A stretch of DNA of 64,000 bases from Raphanus sativus (taxonomy: Eukaryota; Streptophyta; Magnoliopsida; Brassicales; Brassicaceae): the NCBI RefSeq assembly GCF_000801105.2, contig NC_079516.1, positions 51,629,265-51,693,264 of the forward strand, written 5' to 3'. Position numbers and translations under genes: made by a program. Below are positions 13,368 through 23,315 of the stretch, in pieces (positions within the stretch are counted from its first letter, which is position 1; each line of letters begins with the position of its first letter). Below the pieces are notes generated by a model that was not told the DNA's origin, ran no database searches, and saw nothing but the letters and a program-made list of their open reading frames with translations.

Positions 13368-14830
13368 GAATTCATGTTTATAAACTAAAGGCTGTTGTGG
13401 CAATTATTATTATTATTTTTGTTAATTTAAGTATGTGTATCATAAGTAACATTTGAAATGTAGATTGGATATGTGAAACTTGCACAATTAAATTTAGATG
13501 AGAATCGATTTCAATCTACAATTTGTCAAACAAACTATAATGAGCACAATAATGTATCAATTTGGTTTAAACCAAAATCACCCAAGTAATTTTTCAATCA
13601 AACCGACAAATCTTAATCTCAATGTGAAGTAAAGGAGAATCTCAAATTTGTTTACCATTAATATATGAATTCATGTGTATAAACTAAAGGCTGTTGTGGC
13701 AATTTTTTTTTTGTTAATTCAAGTATGTGTATCATAAGTAGCATTTGAAATGTCGATTGGATGGGTGAAACTTGCACAACTAGATTTAGATGAGAATCGA
13801 TTTCAATCTACAGTTTGTCAAACAAACTAATGTATCAATTTGGTTTAAACCAAAATCACCCAAATAAATTTTCAATCAAACCGACAATCTTAACTCAATG
13901 TGAAGTAAAGGAGAACCTCAAATTTGTCTATCGTTAATATATGAATTCATGTTCATAAACTAAAGGCTGTTGTGGCAATTATTGTTATTTTTTTTGTTAA
14001 TTCAAGTATGTGTATCATAAGTAGCATTTGAAATATAGATTGGATAGGTGAAACTTGCACAATTAGATTTAGATGAGAGTCAATTTTAATCTACAGTTTG
14101 TCAAACAAACTAGAATGAGCACAATAATGTATCAATTTGGTTTAAACCAAAATCACCCAAGTAAATTTTCAATCAAACCGACAAATCTTAATCTCAATGT
14201 GAAGTAAAGGAGAATCTCAAATTTGTCTATCGTTAATATATGAATTCATGTTCATAAACTAAAGGCTGATGTGGCAATTATTGTTATTTTTTTGTTAATT
14301 CAAGTATGTGTATTATAAGTAGCATTTGAAATATAGATTGGATAGGTGAAACTTGCACAATTAGATTTAGATGAGAGTCAATTTCAATCTACAGTTTGTC
14401 AAACAAACTAGAATGAGCACAATAATGTATCAATTTGGTTTAAACCAAAATCACACAAGTAAATTTTCAATCAAACCGACAAATCTTAATCTCAATGTGA
14501 AGTAAAGGAGAATCTCAAATTTGTTTACCGTTAATATATGAATTCATGTTTATAAAGTAAAGGCTGTTGTGGCCATTATTATAATTTTTTTGTTAATTCA
14601 AGTATGTATATCATAAGTAGCATTTGAAATGTAGATTGGATATGTGAAACTTGCACAATTAGATTTAGATGATAATTGATTTCAATCTACAGTTTGTCAA
14701 GGATAAGCACAATAATGTATCAATTTGGTTTAAACCAAAATCACCCAAGTAAATTTTCAATCAAACCGACAAATCTTAATCTCAATGTGAAGTAAAGGAG
14801 ATTTTCAAATTTGTTTACCGTTAATATATG
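13368..14830. repeat. Tandem array of five ~300-bp units
   Basis: Unit starts (gaattcatg..tataaa) are at 13368, 13667, 13943, 14242 and 14540, and the array ends near 14830, giving periods of 299, 276, 299, 298 and 290 bp. Copies differ by point changes and small indels. Every unit carries the 16-bp perfect palindrome TTTGGTTTAAACCAAA. There is no coding potential. It is too long and too uniform for a CRISPR and resembles a plant satellite or minisatellite seed. Confidence 0.93.
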
Positions 14831-14938
14831 AAATTTTAAAATCTGTATTCAAAACCAATCAATTAAAGTAATTAAATATACCAATGTTTTGTTTTCAAAC
14901 GCTTCCAATATTTTGTTATCAAATTCAGCCAGATCTTC

Positions 14939-15210
14939 TGGACTAATGTATCCAGTTTCTGTGCACATTTTGTGCACATTCGGAGACAAGTTTGACAGTT
15001 AAAAGTTAGTTTCTTTTTCTTTTCTTGTGTGCAACTACTTGCTTGTGTGCGATCCAATCTACAGTCCACTCGCCAGTAAAGCTTTACAGAACAACGGACT
15101 AATGTAGACTAATGTATCCAGTTTCTGTGCACATTTTGTGCACATTCGGAGACAAGTTTGACAGTTAAAAGTTAGTTTCTTTTTCTTTTCTTGTGTGCAA
15201 CTACTTGCTT
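14939..15210. repeat. Direct duplication, ~104-bp repeat with 167-bp offset
   Basis: The block at 14939-15044 (containing gtgcacattttgtgcacatt) is repeated nearly exactly at 15106-15210. The duplicated unit is non-coding. Confidence 0.85.
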
Positions 15211-15242
15211 TCTCATTTGTTTTGCTTTTGAAGCCTTTACAG

Positions 15243-15410
15243 TGGTTGGTCTGTTTATGTTTGATGATTTTCTTACAGCTTTACAGTGGTTTTGTTTTCT
15301 TTGGTCACTACTCTTTACAGGCGAGATTGACTATATTTTGGTTGGTCTGTTTATGTTTGATGATTTTCTTTACAGTGGTTTTGTTTTCTTTGGTCACTAC
15401 TCTTTTATGT
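15243..15410. repeat. Second local duplication (~75-bp unit)
   Basis: A block beginning ggttggtctgtttatgtttg at about 15243 recurs from about 15340 through ctttggtcactactctt, with small indels. The overlapping hydrophobic ORFs here arise from this repeat and are not supported as genes. Confidence 0.75.
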
Positions 15411-15674
15411 ATACTGGATACATTAGTCCTAAGTTGAGCCTTTAAAACCCAATATTGTACTATTTTTGAATGCCCACTAATCGATGCTTCCTCATACGCT
15501 ATTTTTTTTTCTCAGAAACCAGCTGATCCTGAGTTTCCTATGGATGAAACCCAATAATGTTGTGTATATATAGAAAGAAGGAATGTCTATCCTTTGAGCC
15601 AAGTACTGATTTTAAATAGTGATGCAACCATTTGCATATGGTCCATTTAATTTGTTAACAATATTTTCCTTGTG

Positions 15675-15955
15675 GAAGCCTCCTTGGTCCAGTGGTTTGA
15701 CTAAAGATTCATTAATGCTTCTACACCCGAATGTATGAGTTCAAACCGCAAAAAATACCAAATTATGCAGATTATGAAGAAAATGGTTTACAAGAGATTT
15801 TCTGTTTGGTGCATGGTATACCATCGAACATGGATCTCATAAGACGATTCGGAGTGGTGCAGTCAGACGTATATTCTCATAAGGTGGTAGAATTGTCAGC
15901 TATAGAATCGTCTTTGTAATATTCTCATCGTTGTAATGACACAATTAATCGATCA
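15675..15955 (+). mobile_element. Candidate tRNA-derived SINE
   Basis: A pol III A-box-like sequence (TGGTCCAGTGG, 15685-15695) is followed 41 bp later by a B-box-like sequence (GAGTTCAAACC, 15737-15747), the arrangement of a tRNA-related SINE head. The downstream body ends near a TTTGTAATATTC-type tail at about 15913-15925. It does not fold as a standard tRNA. The ORF inside it is incidental. Exact ends and target-site duplications were not established. Confidence 0.55.
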
Positions 15956-16241
15956 AACTAATCGATCAGACATTGAAAAAAACAATACTTTCCTTTAAGC
16001 TTTTAGGGTTCCATTTTACAATAAACAAATATTGCAAAACAAGGCCTGAATTTATAGTGTGAGAAAAATATTGCAAAATAAATATAAACAAATATTGCAA
16101 AACAAGAAGAAACATGCATGGAAAACTAGATAGATTGCTGTTTTAAAGCCAAGTCTTCACTAAGAGATAGGTTCAGAAACTAAAACACTGGTGCCATAAG
16201 TTGTACATGAATATATAGAGTATTCTTTTTTTTTTATCAAA

Positions 16242-16413
16242 ACATAGAGTATTCAAGTAGCTTTTATTTGAAGACTGTAAGGCAGAAAGACGTGTGAGAA
16301 CAAAAGAAGATTCACTTCTTGTCTTTCTTCTTCAACACGTCAATAAACTCCCCCATAATAGTTATCATGCCCGCCACTATCCTCTCCTGATCAAAAGCCG
16401 TTGCTGGAACAAA
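16242..16413 (-). repeat. Tandem duplicate of the 3' end of the small gene at 16484
   Basis: About 170 bp (acatagagtattcaagtagc ... ccgttgctggaac) repeats almost exactly at 16414-16581, including the last roughly 40 codons and the stop of the adjacent ORF. It carries only a few substitutions and has no upstream exon, so it is a non-functional tail copy. Confidence 0.85.
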
Positions 16414-16483
16414 ACATAGAGTATTCAAGTAGCTTTTATTTGAAGACTGTAAGGCAGAAAGACGTGTGAGAACAAAAGAAGAT

Positions 16484-16780
16484 TCACTTCTTGTCTTTCT
16501 TCTTCAACACGTCAATAAACTCCCCCATAATAGTTATCATGCCCGCCATTATCCTCTCATGATCAAAAGCCGTTACTGGAACATATGGCATCCCCAGTGA
16601 CTTGCTTAACTTTGCTCTCTGCTTCGATCTATACACTATTTGAGAAAAGGGAAAAAGAGTTCTGTGTTTGAGATTGAACAAGAAAGACAGTGTGAGAAAA
16701 AGACGAGAAAAGAAGATGGACTTACTTAGGTGAGGTGCGTATAGAGATATTTTACATGTGATCAAGAAAAAGTACACTGC
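16484..16780 (-). pseudogene. Unrecognised small gene fragment, two exons
   Basis: Two exons join in phase: 16780-16726 (acceptor TGTAG, donor GTAAGT) and 16635-16484 ending TGA. They encode about 68 residues: a hydrophobic aromatic stretch (VYFFLITCKISLYAPHL), then a basic linker, then a C-terminus ending DVLKKKDKK. The upstream exon(s) and start codon are not found in the adjacent AT-rich DNA, so this is probably the 3' end of a broken gene. I do not recognise the family. Confidence 0.4.
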
Positions 16781-16799
16781 CTACACAGACAAAAAACAG

Positions 16800-17200
16800 A
16801 AGTTTTAGAAATTATTAAATAAAATAATTTAATTGTATACCTTTTAAATTTTATATATTAATATATTAACATATATTAGATATATATTCGTTAGAAATAA
16901 ATATATTATATATTATTATACTAATTCTTATAATAATTTTAAATAGCATATTCATACTACACTACCGGTCATTCTATTAAACAGTTCAACAAAATCATAC
17001 AACTTTTGTAACATATATTGTTTTTATAGCATCGTGCTACAGTAATAACGTCTTATCATCTGCTCTGCCAATCAAGAACTTAATATCAAGTGTTTGTGCT
17101 TGGTAGATATGTTAGCAATTTTATTAAATTGTTATATTTTACTGGTGCCTTGATTTTTGTTTGTTGGACATGAAATATAATCTTCTTATAACACTCTCTT
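16800..17200. other. AT-rich spacer
   Basis: Very AT-rich between about 16800 and 16970, otherwise featureless. No gene is supported. Confidence 0.5.
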
Positions 17201-17210
17201 GTTCGTTTGA

Positions 17211-17521
17211 AATAAACACAATAATAACATTCTCTGAAATGATACTTCAACATTTTCGTGATTTTTGGAGTTGATCGATCCCACCTTACACTGCTATCAT
17301 CTATTGTCCATGTTAGTGCTTTTAAATTTTCCCTATTGACCATGTTCAAGCATCACGAGAAAGAAACATTGATCAAGCAAAGTTGAGGTATCATTTCCAA
17401 GAATGTTATTATTGTGTTCCGAGAATGTTATTATTGTGTTTATTTCTCGTGATGCTTGAACATGGTCAATAGGGAAAATGTAAAAGCACCAACATGGACA
17501 ATAGATGATAGCAGTGTAAGG
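17211..17521. repeat. Long foldback (inverted repeat, 79-bp arms)
   Basis: Arm 17284-17362 is the reverse complement of 17443-17521 with only two mismatches in 79 bp and an 80-bp spacer. Part of the spacer (about 17383-17420) is in turn inversely repeated at about 17211-17253, making a nested cruciform or hairpin. A transcript would form a nearly perfect double strand. No coding potential is seen. Confidence 0.9.
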
Positions 17522-17659
17522 TAATATAGACAAAGACTTTACACCGCAAATTTCTGAGATCATCCTTATATACTCTCAGCATAACGTATTTTCAACTGTG
17601 ACCTGGCTGAGATCTAGATTGTTAGTAGATGTGTTCTACTATAGTTTCAGATGTTTAAA

Positions 17660-18316
17660 CTTTTAAAAGGTCTCTTCCACTTCTGATTGTCCCACAAGTT
17701 TCAAATTTGCACAACCCCTCAGAAAACACCATCTAAAAAATTACTTTTGGTTCTTGTATCCTGATTCTCATTGTGGGTTTCAGACCACTTGTCCCCGAAC
17801 TTTAGAAGGCTTTCGTAAGAAACGGGCACTAGCGCCGCAGAACCCATGATAACTTTATTTGTTATCTCATGAAGAAATAGTTGTACAGCGCGTCTGTTGA
17901 AGATGATTCCACTTTTCTTTCAATAGCTTCATGAAGAACATCTTCACTCGGCCTCCTTGATATCATCGTCCAAGGTCTGGATGTCTTGAAAAAGCTTAAA
18001 TGCATTTTTCTTCTTCTTGTTCTTTTTGTGCTTTTCTAGTGAAGACAAAATAAAATGAAATTAAGTAAACAGATCAGATATCTCCTCTTCAGCAGACGAT
18101 ATAACTGATCCTCCTTCTCTGTCAAAGAAAAGAAGAGGCTACTTCTAGTAAAAATTTCCCACATTATACTTTTCAGACTAGCAATACCTACATGTTGGTA
18201 GTTACGAGGGTTCGCCAAAAGACAAAATCGAACTTCCTTTGGGTATCTTGGAAGAAATGCTGGTGGGAGATTCCTCTGAGCTAAATCTGACTTATTGGAG
18301 TCACAATGGAATAGCA
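17660..18316 (-). pseudogene. Unassigned coding remnant (lysine-rich)
   Basis: A probable exon at about 18290-18190 (NLPPAFLPRYPKEVRF ... NYQHV) has an AG/GTATTG donor. It splices in phase to a lysine-rich exon after CACTAG at about 18041, giving EKHKKNKKKKNAFKLFQD and then TGA. Just past that stop another frame stays coding-like (SEDVLHEAIERKVESSSTDA), suggesting a one-base frameshift. No start codon or upstream exon is seen. I do not recognise the protein; it could be a degenerate captured gene. Confidence 0.35.
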
Positions 18317-18319
18317 ATC

Positions 18320-18849
18320 ATGGTTAAGTAAGCTAAAAACTGACAAGTTACCGCAAAATACTAACTTCGGGGTTCAAAGGTCAAGCTGGACTAAGCAATT
18401 TCATGAATACGAATAAAAGACTGAAAAAAGAAATGGAAAGTTGGAAACTACCCAGAGCCAAGCCCGAGCACACAGACAGAAAATGAAAGGAAAACTAAAG
18501 AAAAAAACAACACATTATAAGCACTATTATGGTCAGTAGTACACAATGTTTCAATGCAAGGAAATGCTACATCCTTAGTGGTAGTATAAATAAACAAGAT
18601 ACGATAACTAAAAAGCTAATCAAACTGGTATATCACCAAGCTTACAAGGAACATCACCCACTCGTCCAGACCACGTATTGAAGGTTATATTACTCGCCAC
18701 ATCGGCTCTTTCCATACCACGTATCCACACTCACCGTATCATAACCATAGTATATATATAAAAAAGAAAGAAAAAAACAATCATCAGAATTAGGGCAGGG
18801 ACTTTTAACCGAACCGTTTACCCTAACCGATCCGACCGGAACGGTCCAG
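18320..18849. other. Intergenic DNA before MIP3 copy 2
   Basis: Includes a short stretch of aaccg-type repeats near 18810-18850, common in Brassicaceae dispersed elements. No gene is seen. Homology with the copy 1 upstream region begins at about 18850. Confidence 0.5.
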
Positions 18850-19448
18850 GTCAAGTTATGAAGATGCAAGTCTAACTTTTTGTTTTTGAAAATCTCATGT
18901 AAAAGTTTTTCAATAATTTTCATAATTTGATGTAAATAAAAAAAATTTAGATTCAAATGTATAAACATTTATTCAAATCAATGTGCAAAATTTTATTGAT
19001 TATATTTTATTGATTATATTTTTTATAACTCTTTTGAAAATTTAACAAATCCATTGATTTTCAGAATAAATTTAACTCTATATAAATTATTTTTCCACCA
19101 CTAATCCCTCTTAAAAGTTATTTATAAATTTAGTCACTTTACATTTGTAATCTTTTGTATTTTCGAAAAACAAAAAAATAATCAAAACATTTAAACGTCT
19201 CTTTCATGAGCTCAAGACGAATATGAGAAAGCCCATATAGAAAAAAGCCCAACAAAGTATGATGATCACAAGAACGATAAGAAGCTACGATGCTGGTCGT
19301 CGGCGAAGCAAACGGATATTTCTCCGGCGACTCACACAACGGATCTCTTAGGGATTTTCATCTGTTGGCGATCTAGACCTGTCTCCGAACCCCCACACTG
19401 TATTCATTTCTCGTACCTGGAGTTAGCGAGTAACTTAGCCGAGAGCTA

Positions 19449-22400
19449 ATGGCTCTGATGATCGATGTCGCCGTATCTTGCCTCAATTCGATCCGCGAAG
19501 TAAGTCTAGAATTCTCCTGATCTGCTGAGTTTCCTAGGAAATGATGAGTGAATTTGATCATGATAGTAATTGGAGATTTCTACTTTTCAACAGTTTTGTT
19601 GTGTGTTTTGGCAGATAGAAGAGGATGTGAAAGATGCAATTGTGTATATTGATGCTGGTTGCACTGAAAGTTTCCAGCTTGCAGGAGCCTTTCCTTTGTT
19701 CTTGGAACTAGGTGCCCGTGCCGTCTGTAGCCTTGAGAACATGACTTCCCTCGACGCGGTAAGCTTGTGTAGATTCTAGTTTCACCATGCATGCTGGTTA
19801 AGGAAGAGTGGATCTCAAACATTTATTGTTCATAGTTGAGAGAATGGGCTTGATATGTTATCAAAGTCAGATTGTTTTTTTCATTCTTATCAAACCTCAA
19901 TACCAAGACTGAATTGTATCTTTCCATTGATTTTACTTTGCTTTGAATAGCTTAGTCACCATCACTTAGATTGTCTTTCTCTCAAGTTATTTTTCTTGTA
20001 GTTTCTGACTTTGATAATGTTATCAAAGTCAGATTGTTTTTCATTGTTATCAAATGTCAATAGCGAGACTGAATTCTATTTTCCATTGATTTTACTATTC
20101 GCATTGGAGTTGCTTTGAATGGCTTAGGCGCAATTTAGATTCTCTTTCTCAAGTTATTTCTCTCTCTCTCTATCTCTTTCTTGTATACTCGTCTCTTTGA
20201 TTGTCTAGATTCCATATTCTCATCTATGGCAAAGGATGTGACTGTTGACACCTTTTGCTATATATAGGTGCCTGATTGGAATTCGAAGTTTGATTGTTCA
20301 AACCGAATTGTGATTATGACTTGTCGGCTTCTCAATGATGCTCATCGGTATATGCTGCGGTGTTTAAGCACCCATGAAGGTGTTCACCGCTGCACTGTAT
20401 TCACCTCTATTTCAGAGGTGCAACTCTATCCTTGTTCTCAAATTTTCTTTTCCTGCAACATTTATACTGGGTACTTTTAGAGAAACCATACGCTATTTGG
20501 CTTATACAACGTGTTGTATCTGACTTGCTATCTCTAGTGATTATTATAATCATATAAACGAAGAGCGCAATGAAGTCACTTATCTAATCACTTTGCTAAT
20601 TTTAACTGTTAGGGATCTCATTCAGCCTGCCCTGATTCACCACTTGGTCCAGACGCGTATAGAGAGTACGAAACCTTGCTTGCTCAGGACTACAATGAAC
20701 ATACCAAGACGAGCAACAAAATATCTAAAGATAAAGGGGTTCCTAAGTTCTCTTCCGCACTTGAATCCCTTACGATGGAGCCTATCACAAGTGACAATGT
20801 AGGCGATTCATCAGGTGATGCAGATGGTTTGGTAGTCTCGGTGCACCACTTCCCCTTGATTATTTGTCCTTTTACTCCTAGAACGTTTGTCTTACCTTCC
20901 CAAGGATCAGTTGCCGAAGCCTCCTTGTCTCGTCAACATGAGGATTCTCTTAGTTTTGGACTGCCTCCGATAAGCACTGGATCTATGTCTGATACTGATG
21001 ATGTCCCTCCTGGTGCAACTCTTACCGCACATTTTCTTTACCAGCTGGCTCTTAAGGTTAGTTAACAGTGTAGAAATCAGTCTGAACTTATTCATGATGT
21101 AGATGAAGTTTGTGACCATGTCATTTGTTTTGAAAACAAATGTAGATGGAGTTGAAGTTGGAGATATTTTCACTTGGGGATGTATCAAAGAATGTGGGGA
21201 AGATTATGACAGACATGTCAAGTCTTTATGATGTAGGGCGTCGAAAGAGAACTGCCGGCTTGTTACTTGTTGACCGTACACTTGATCTTATCACTCCCTG
21301 TTGCCATGGGGATTCACTTTTCGATCGAATATTTTCATCATTGCCTAGGGGAGAACGATTTTCTACACAAGCACAGCTTAAACGAGGGGTTCCAAGCATC
21401 GACCGTCCTTCTCTTGATGTTCAAGTGCCGCTTGGGGAACTGTTAAATGAAGAACCGAGCAAGATTAAGGAGTCTGGTCTTCTTGAAGGAGTTGAAGCTT
21501 TCTTACGTGGCTGGGAGTCATACACTTCTTCTGATCCACAAAATGAATGTGACAAGAAATCTACCACCAAGTGGTCCGAGCTACTAAATGGATCTCTTGT
21601 AGCCACTGAATGTTTTAGAGGGACGCCTTACTTAGAAGCCATGATTGAAAGGAGAACGAAGGATGGAAGTGTACTGGTGAAGAAATGGCTTCAAGAGGCT
21701 CTGCGTCGTGAAAATATCTCTGTTAACGTGAGGGCTCGTCCTGGCCACGCCACGAAACCTGAGCTCCAGGCCATGGTCAAGGCGTTGTCCGAAAGCCAGT
21801 CGTCTTTGTTGAAAAACAAAGGGATTATACAGTTAGCGGCAGCTACAGCCGCTGCGCTTGATGAATCCCAGAGTGCCAAGTGGGATGCTTTTAGCAGTGC
21901 GGAGATGATGTTAAATGTAAGTGCTGGTGACACGAGCCAGGGCTTGGCTGCTCAGATCAGTGACCTGATAAACAAAAGCGCTCTGGCAGAACTTCAAGCG
22001 AAGAAGAATGAGAAGCAAGATTCATCGTCACGAGGGCTTCTGTCTTTCCGAGACGCCCTGCTTCTTACAATTGTTGGTTACATTCTTGCTGGCGAGAATT
22101 TTCCTACAGCCGGCTCAGGCGGACCGTTCTCTTGGCAAGAAGAGCATTTTCTAAAAGAAGCCATTGTTGATGTCGTTCTCGAGAATCCTTCAGCAGGGAA
22201 TCTCAAGTTTCTAAATGGGTTGACAGAAGAGCTTGAGAGAAGATTGAACCGCTTAAAGTCAGAGGAGACCAAAGAGACTCCCTCTGATGATCAGTTGGAC
22301 ATTGATGCGCTTGATGATGATCCATGGGGGAAATGGGGAGATGAGGAAGATGAAGAAGACAATAGTAAAGCAGACGAGTCTTATGACGATATGCAGCTAA

Positions 22401-23034
22401 AACTTGATTTGCGTGATAGAGTAGACAGCTTTTTTAAGTTTCTCCACAAGCTGTCGAGTCTAAGAACAAGGAATGTACCGTTAAGAGAAGGCTCATTAGC
22501 TTCAGAGAGCAGCTTCCCGGGAGATCCATCTGGAAATAAAGGGCTACTCTACAGGCTTATAACGAAAGTGTTGAGCAAAGAAGAGATACCCGGTTTAGAG
22601 TACCATTCCTCAACTGTAGGAAGGCTTTTCAAAAGCGGGTTTGGAAGGTTTGGTCTTGGTCAGGTTGGTTAGCTCTTCTCTCTCTGTATTTCTTCCCTTT
22701 TCCCTCATCCCCATGAGAAATTGAGAATACACATTAATGTTTCTCAAAACTGTTTCAGGCAAAACCAAGCCTTGCAGACCAGAGTGTCATTCTTGTCTTT
22801 GTCATTGGAGGAATCAATGGTCGAGAGGTGGGTTACTTCACCACAAAGTCACTTAATATATCTGGTTTTAGACCTTATATTTGATCTGTTTTCTTCATTG
22901 TCAAGGTTATGGAAGCTCAAGAGGCTGTGGGGGAGAGCGGAAGACCAGACATTGGCTTGGTTACTGGAGGAACAACTCTCCTTACTCCTGAAGACATGTT
23001 CGAGCTGTTGTTAGGACAGTTCAGCCACTTTTGA
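19449..23034 (+). CDS. MIP3: Sec1/Munc18-like protein MIP3 (MAG2-interacting protein), intact copy
   Basis: Family knowledge: MIP3 is an SM-like subunit of the ER-localised MAG2-MIP1-MIP2-MIP3 tethering complex that receives Golgi-to-ER vesicles. Seven exons, all phase 0: 19449-19499, 19615-19758, 20268-20417, 20613-21056, 21146-22663, 22759-22827, 22906-23034; 834 aa, close to about 838 in Arabidopsis. Visible features are an N-terminal SM region (DAIVYIDAGCTESFQLAGAF), the conserved GLLLVDRTLDLITPCCHGDS segment of Sec1 proteins, an acidic stretch (DDDPWGKWGDEEDEEDNS) and a C-terminus with ILVFVIGGINGRE and IGLVTGGTTLLTPEDM. The long exon 5 could be read through to a stop at 22672, but the CAG/GTTGGT donor and the downstream conserved exons argue for splicing. 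A decayed duplicate lies about 11.6 kb upstream. Confidence 0.93.
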
Positions 23035-23315
23035 TCTTTTTCGAAAACAAACTCACTCTCTCTCATTGTCTCTCTTGTTAAGCTATGAATCTAAGCGAGT
23101 GTTTAACTTACAAAACTACAGTTCCATTTTCGAAAGAAAACAAGAGATTCGGGTATTAATTTGTGAATACGCGTATTTACATTCTTAGGTCCCTCAGGTT
23201 TTGTAATTTCAGAGAAAAAAGATTTAATTAAGGTAGAAATCTCATAACCCCTTAATAAACCTCAGAAGAATCACATTTCACCCGAAAAAAAGAAAAACCT
23301 CAGAGTGAACGAACA

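Noticed and set aside
13368..14830. Regularly spaced repeats that could suggest a CRISPR array
   Set aside because: Units are ~300 bp, contiguous and diverged, in a plant genome; no short repeat/spacer structure.
15191..15445. Overlapping hydrophobic ORFs of about 80 aa
   Set aside because: Produced by a tandem duplication of T-rich DNA; no start context, splice logic or known family.
15685..15750. Possible tRNA gene (pol III boxes)
   Set aside because: Flanks cannot form a cloverleaf and no anticodon arm is seen; better explained as a SINE head.
22664..22672. MIP3 ending at the in-frame stop 22672
   Set aside because: A consensus donor precedes it and the next exons carry conserved Sec1-family C-terminal sequence in phase.
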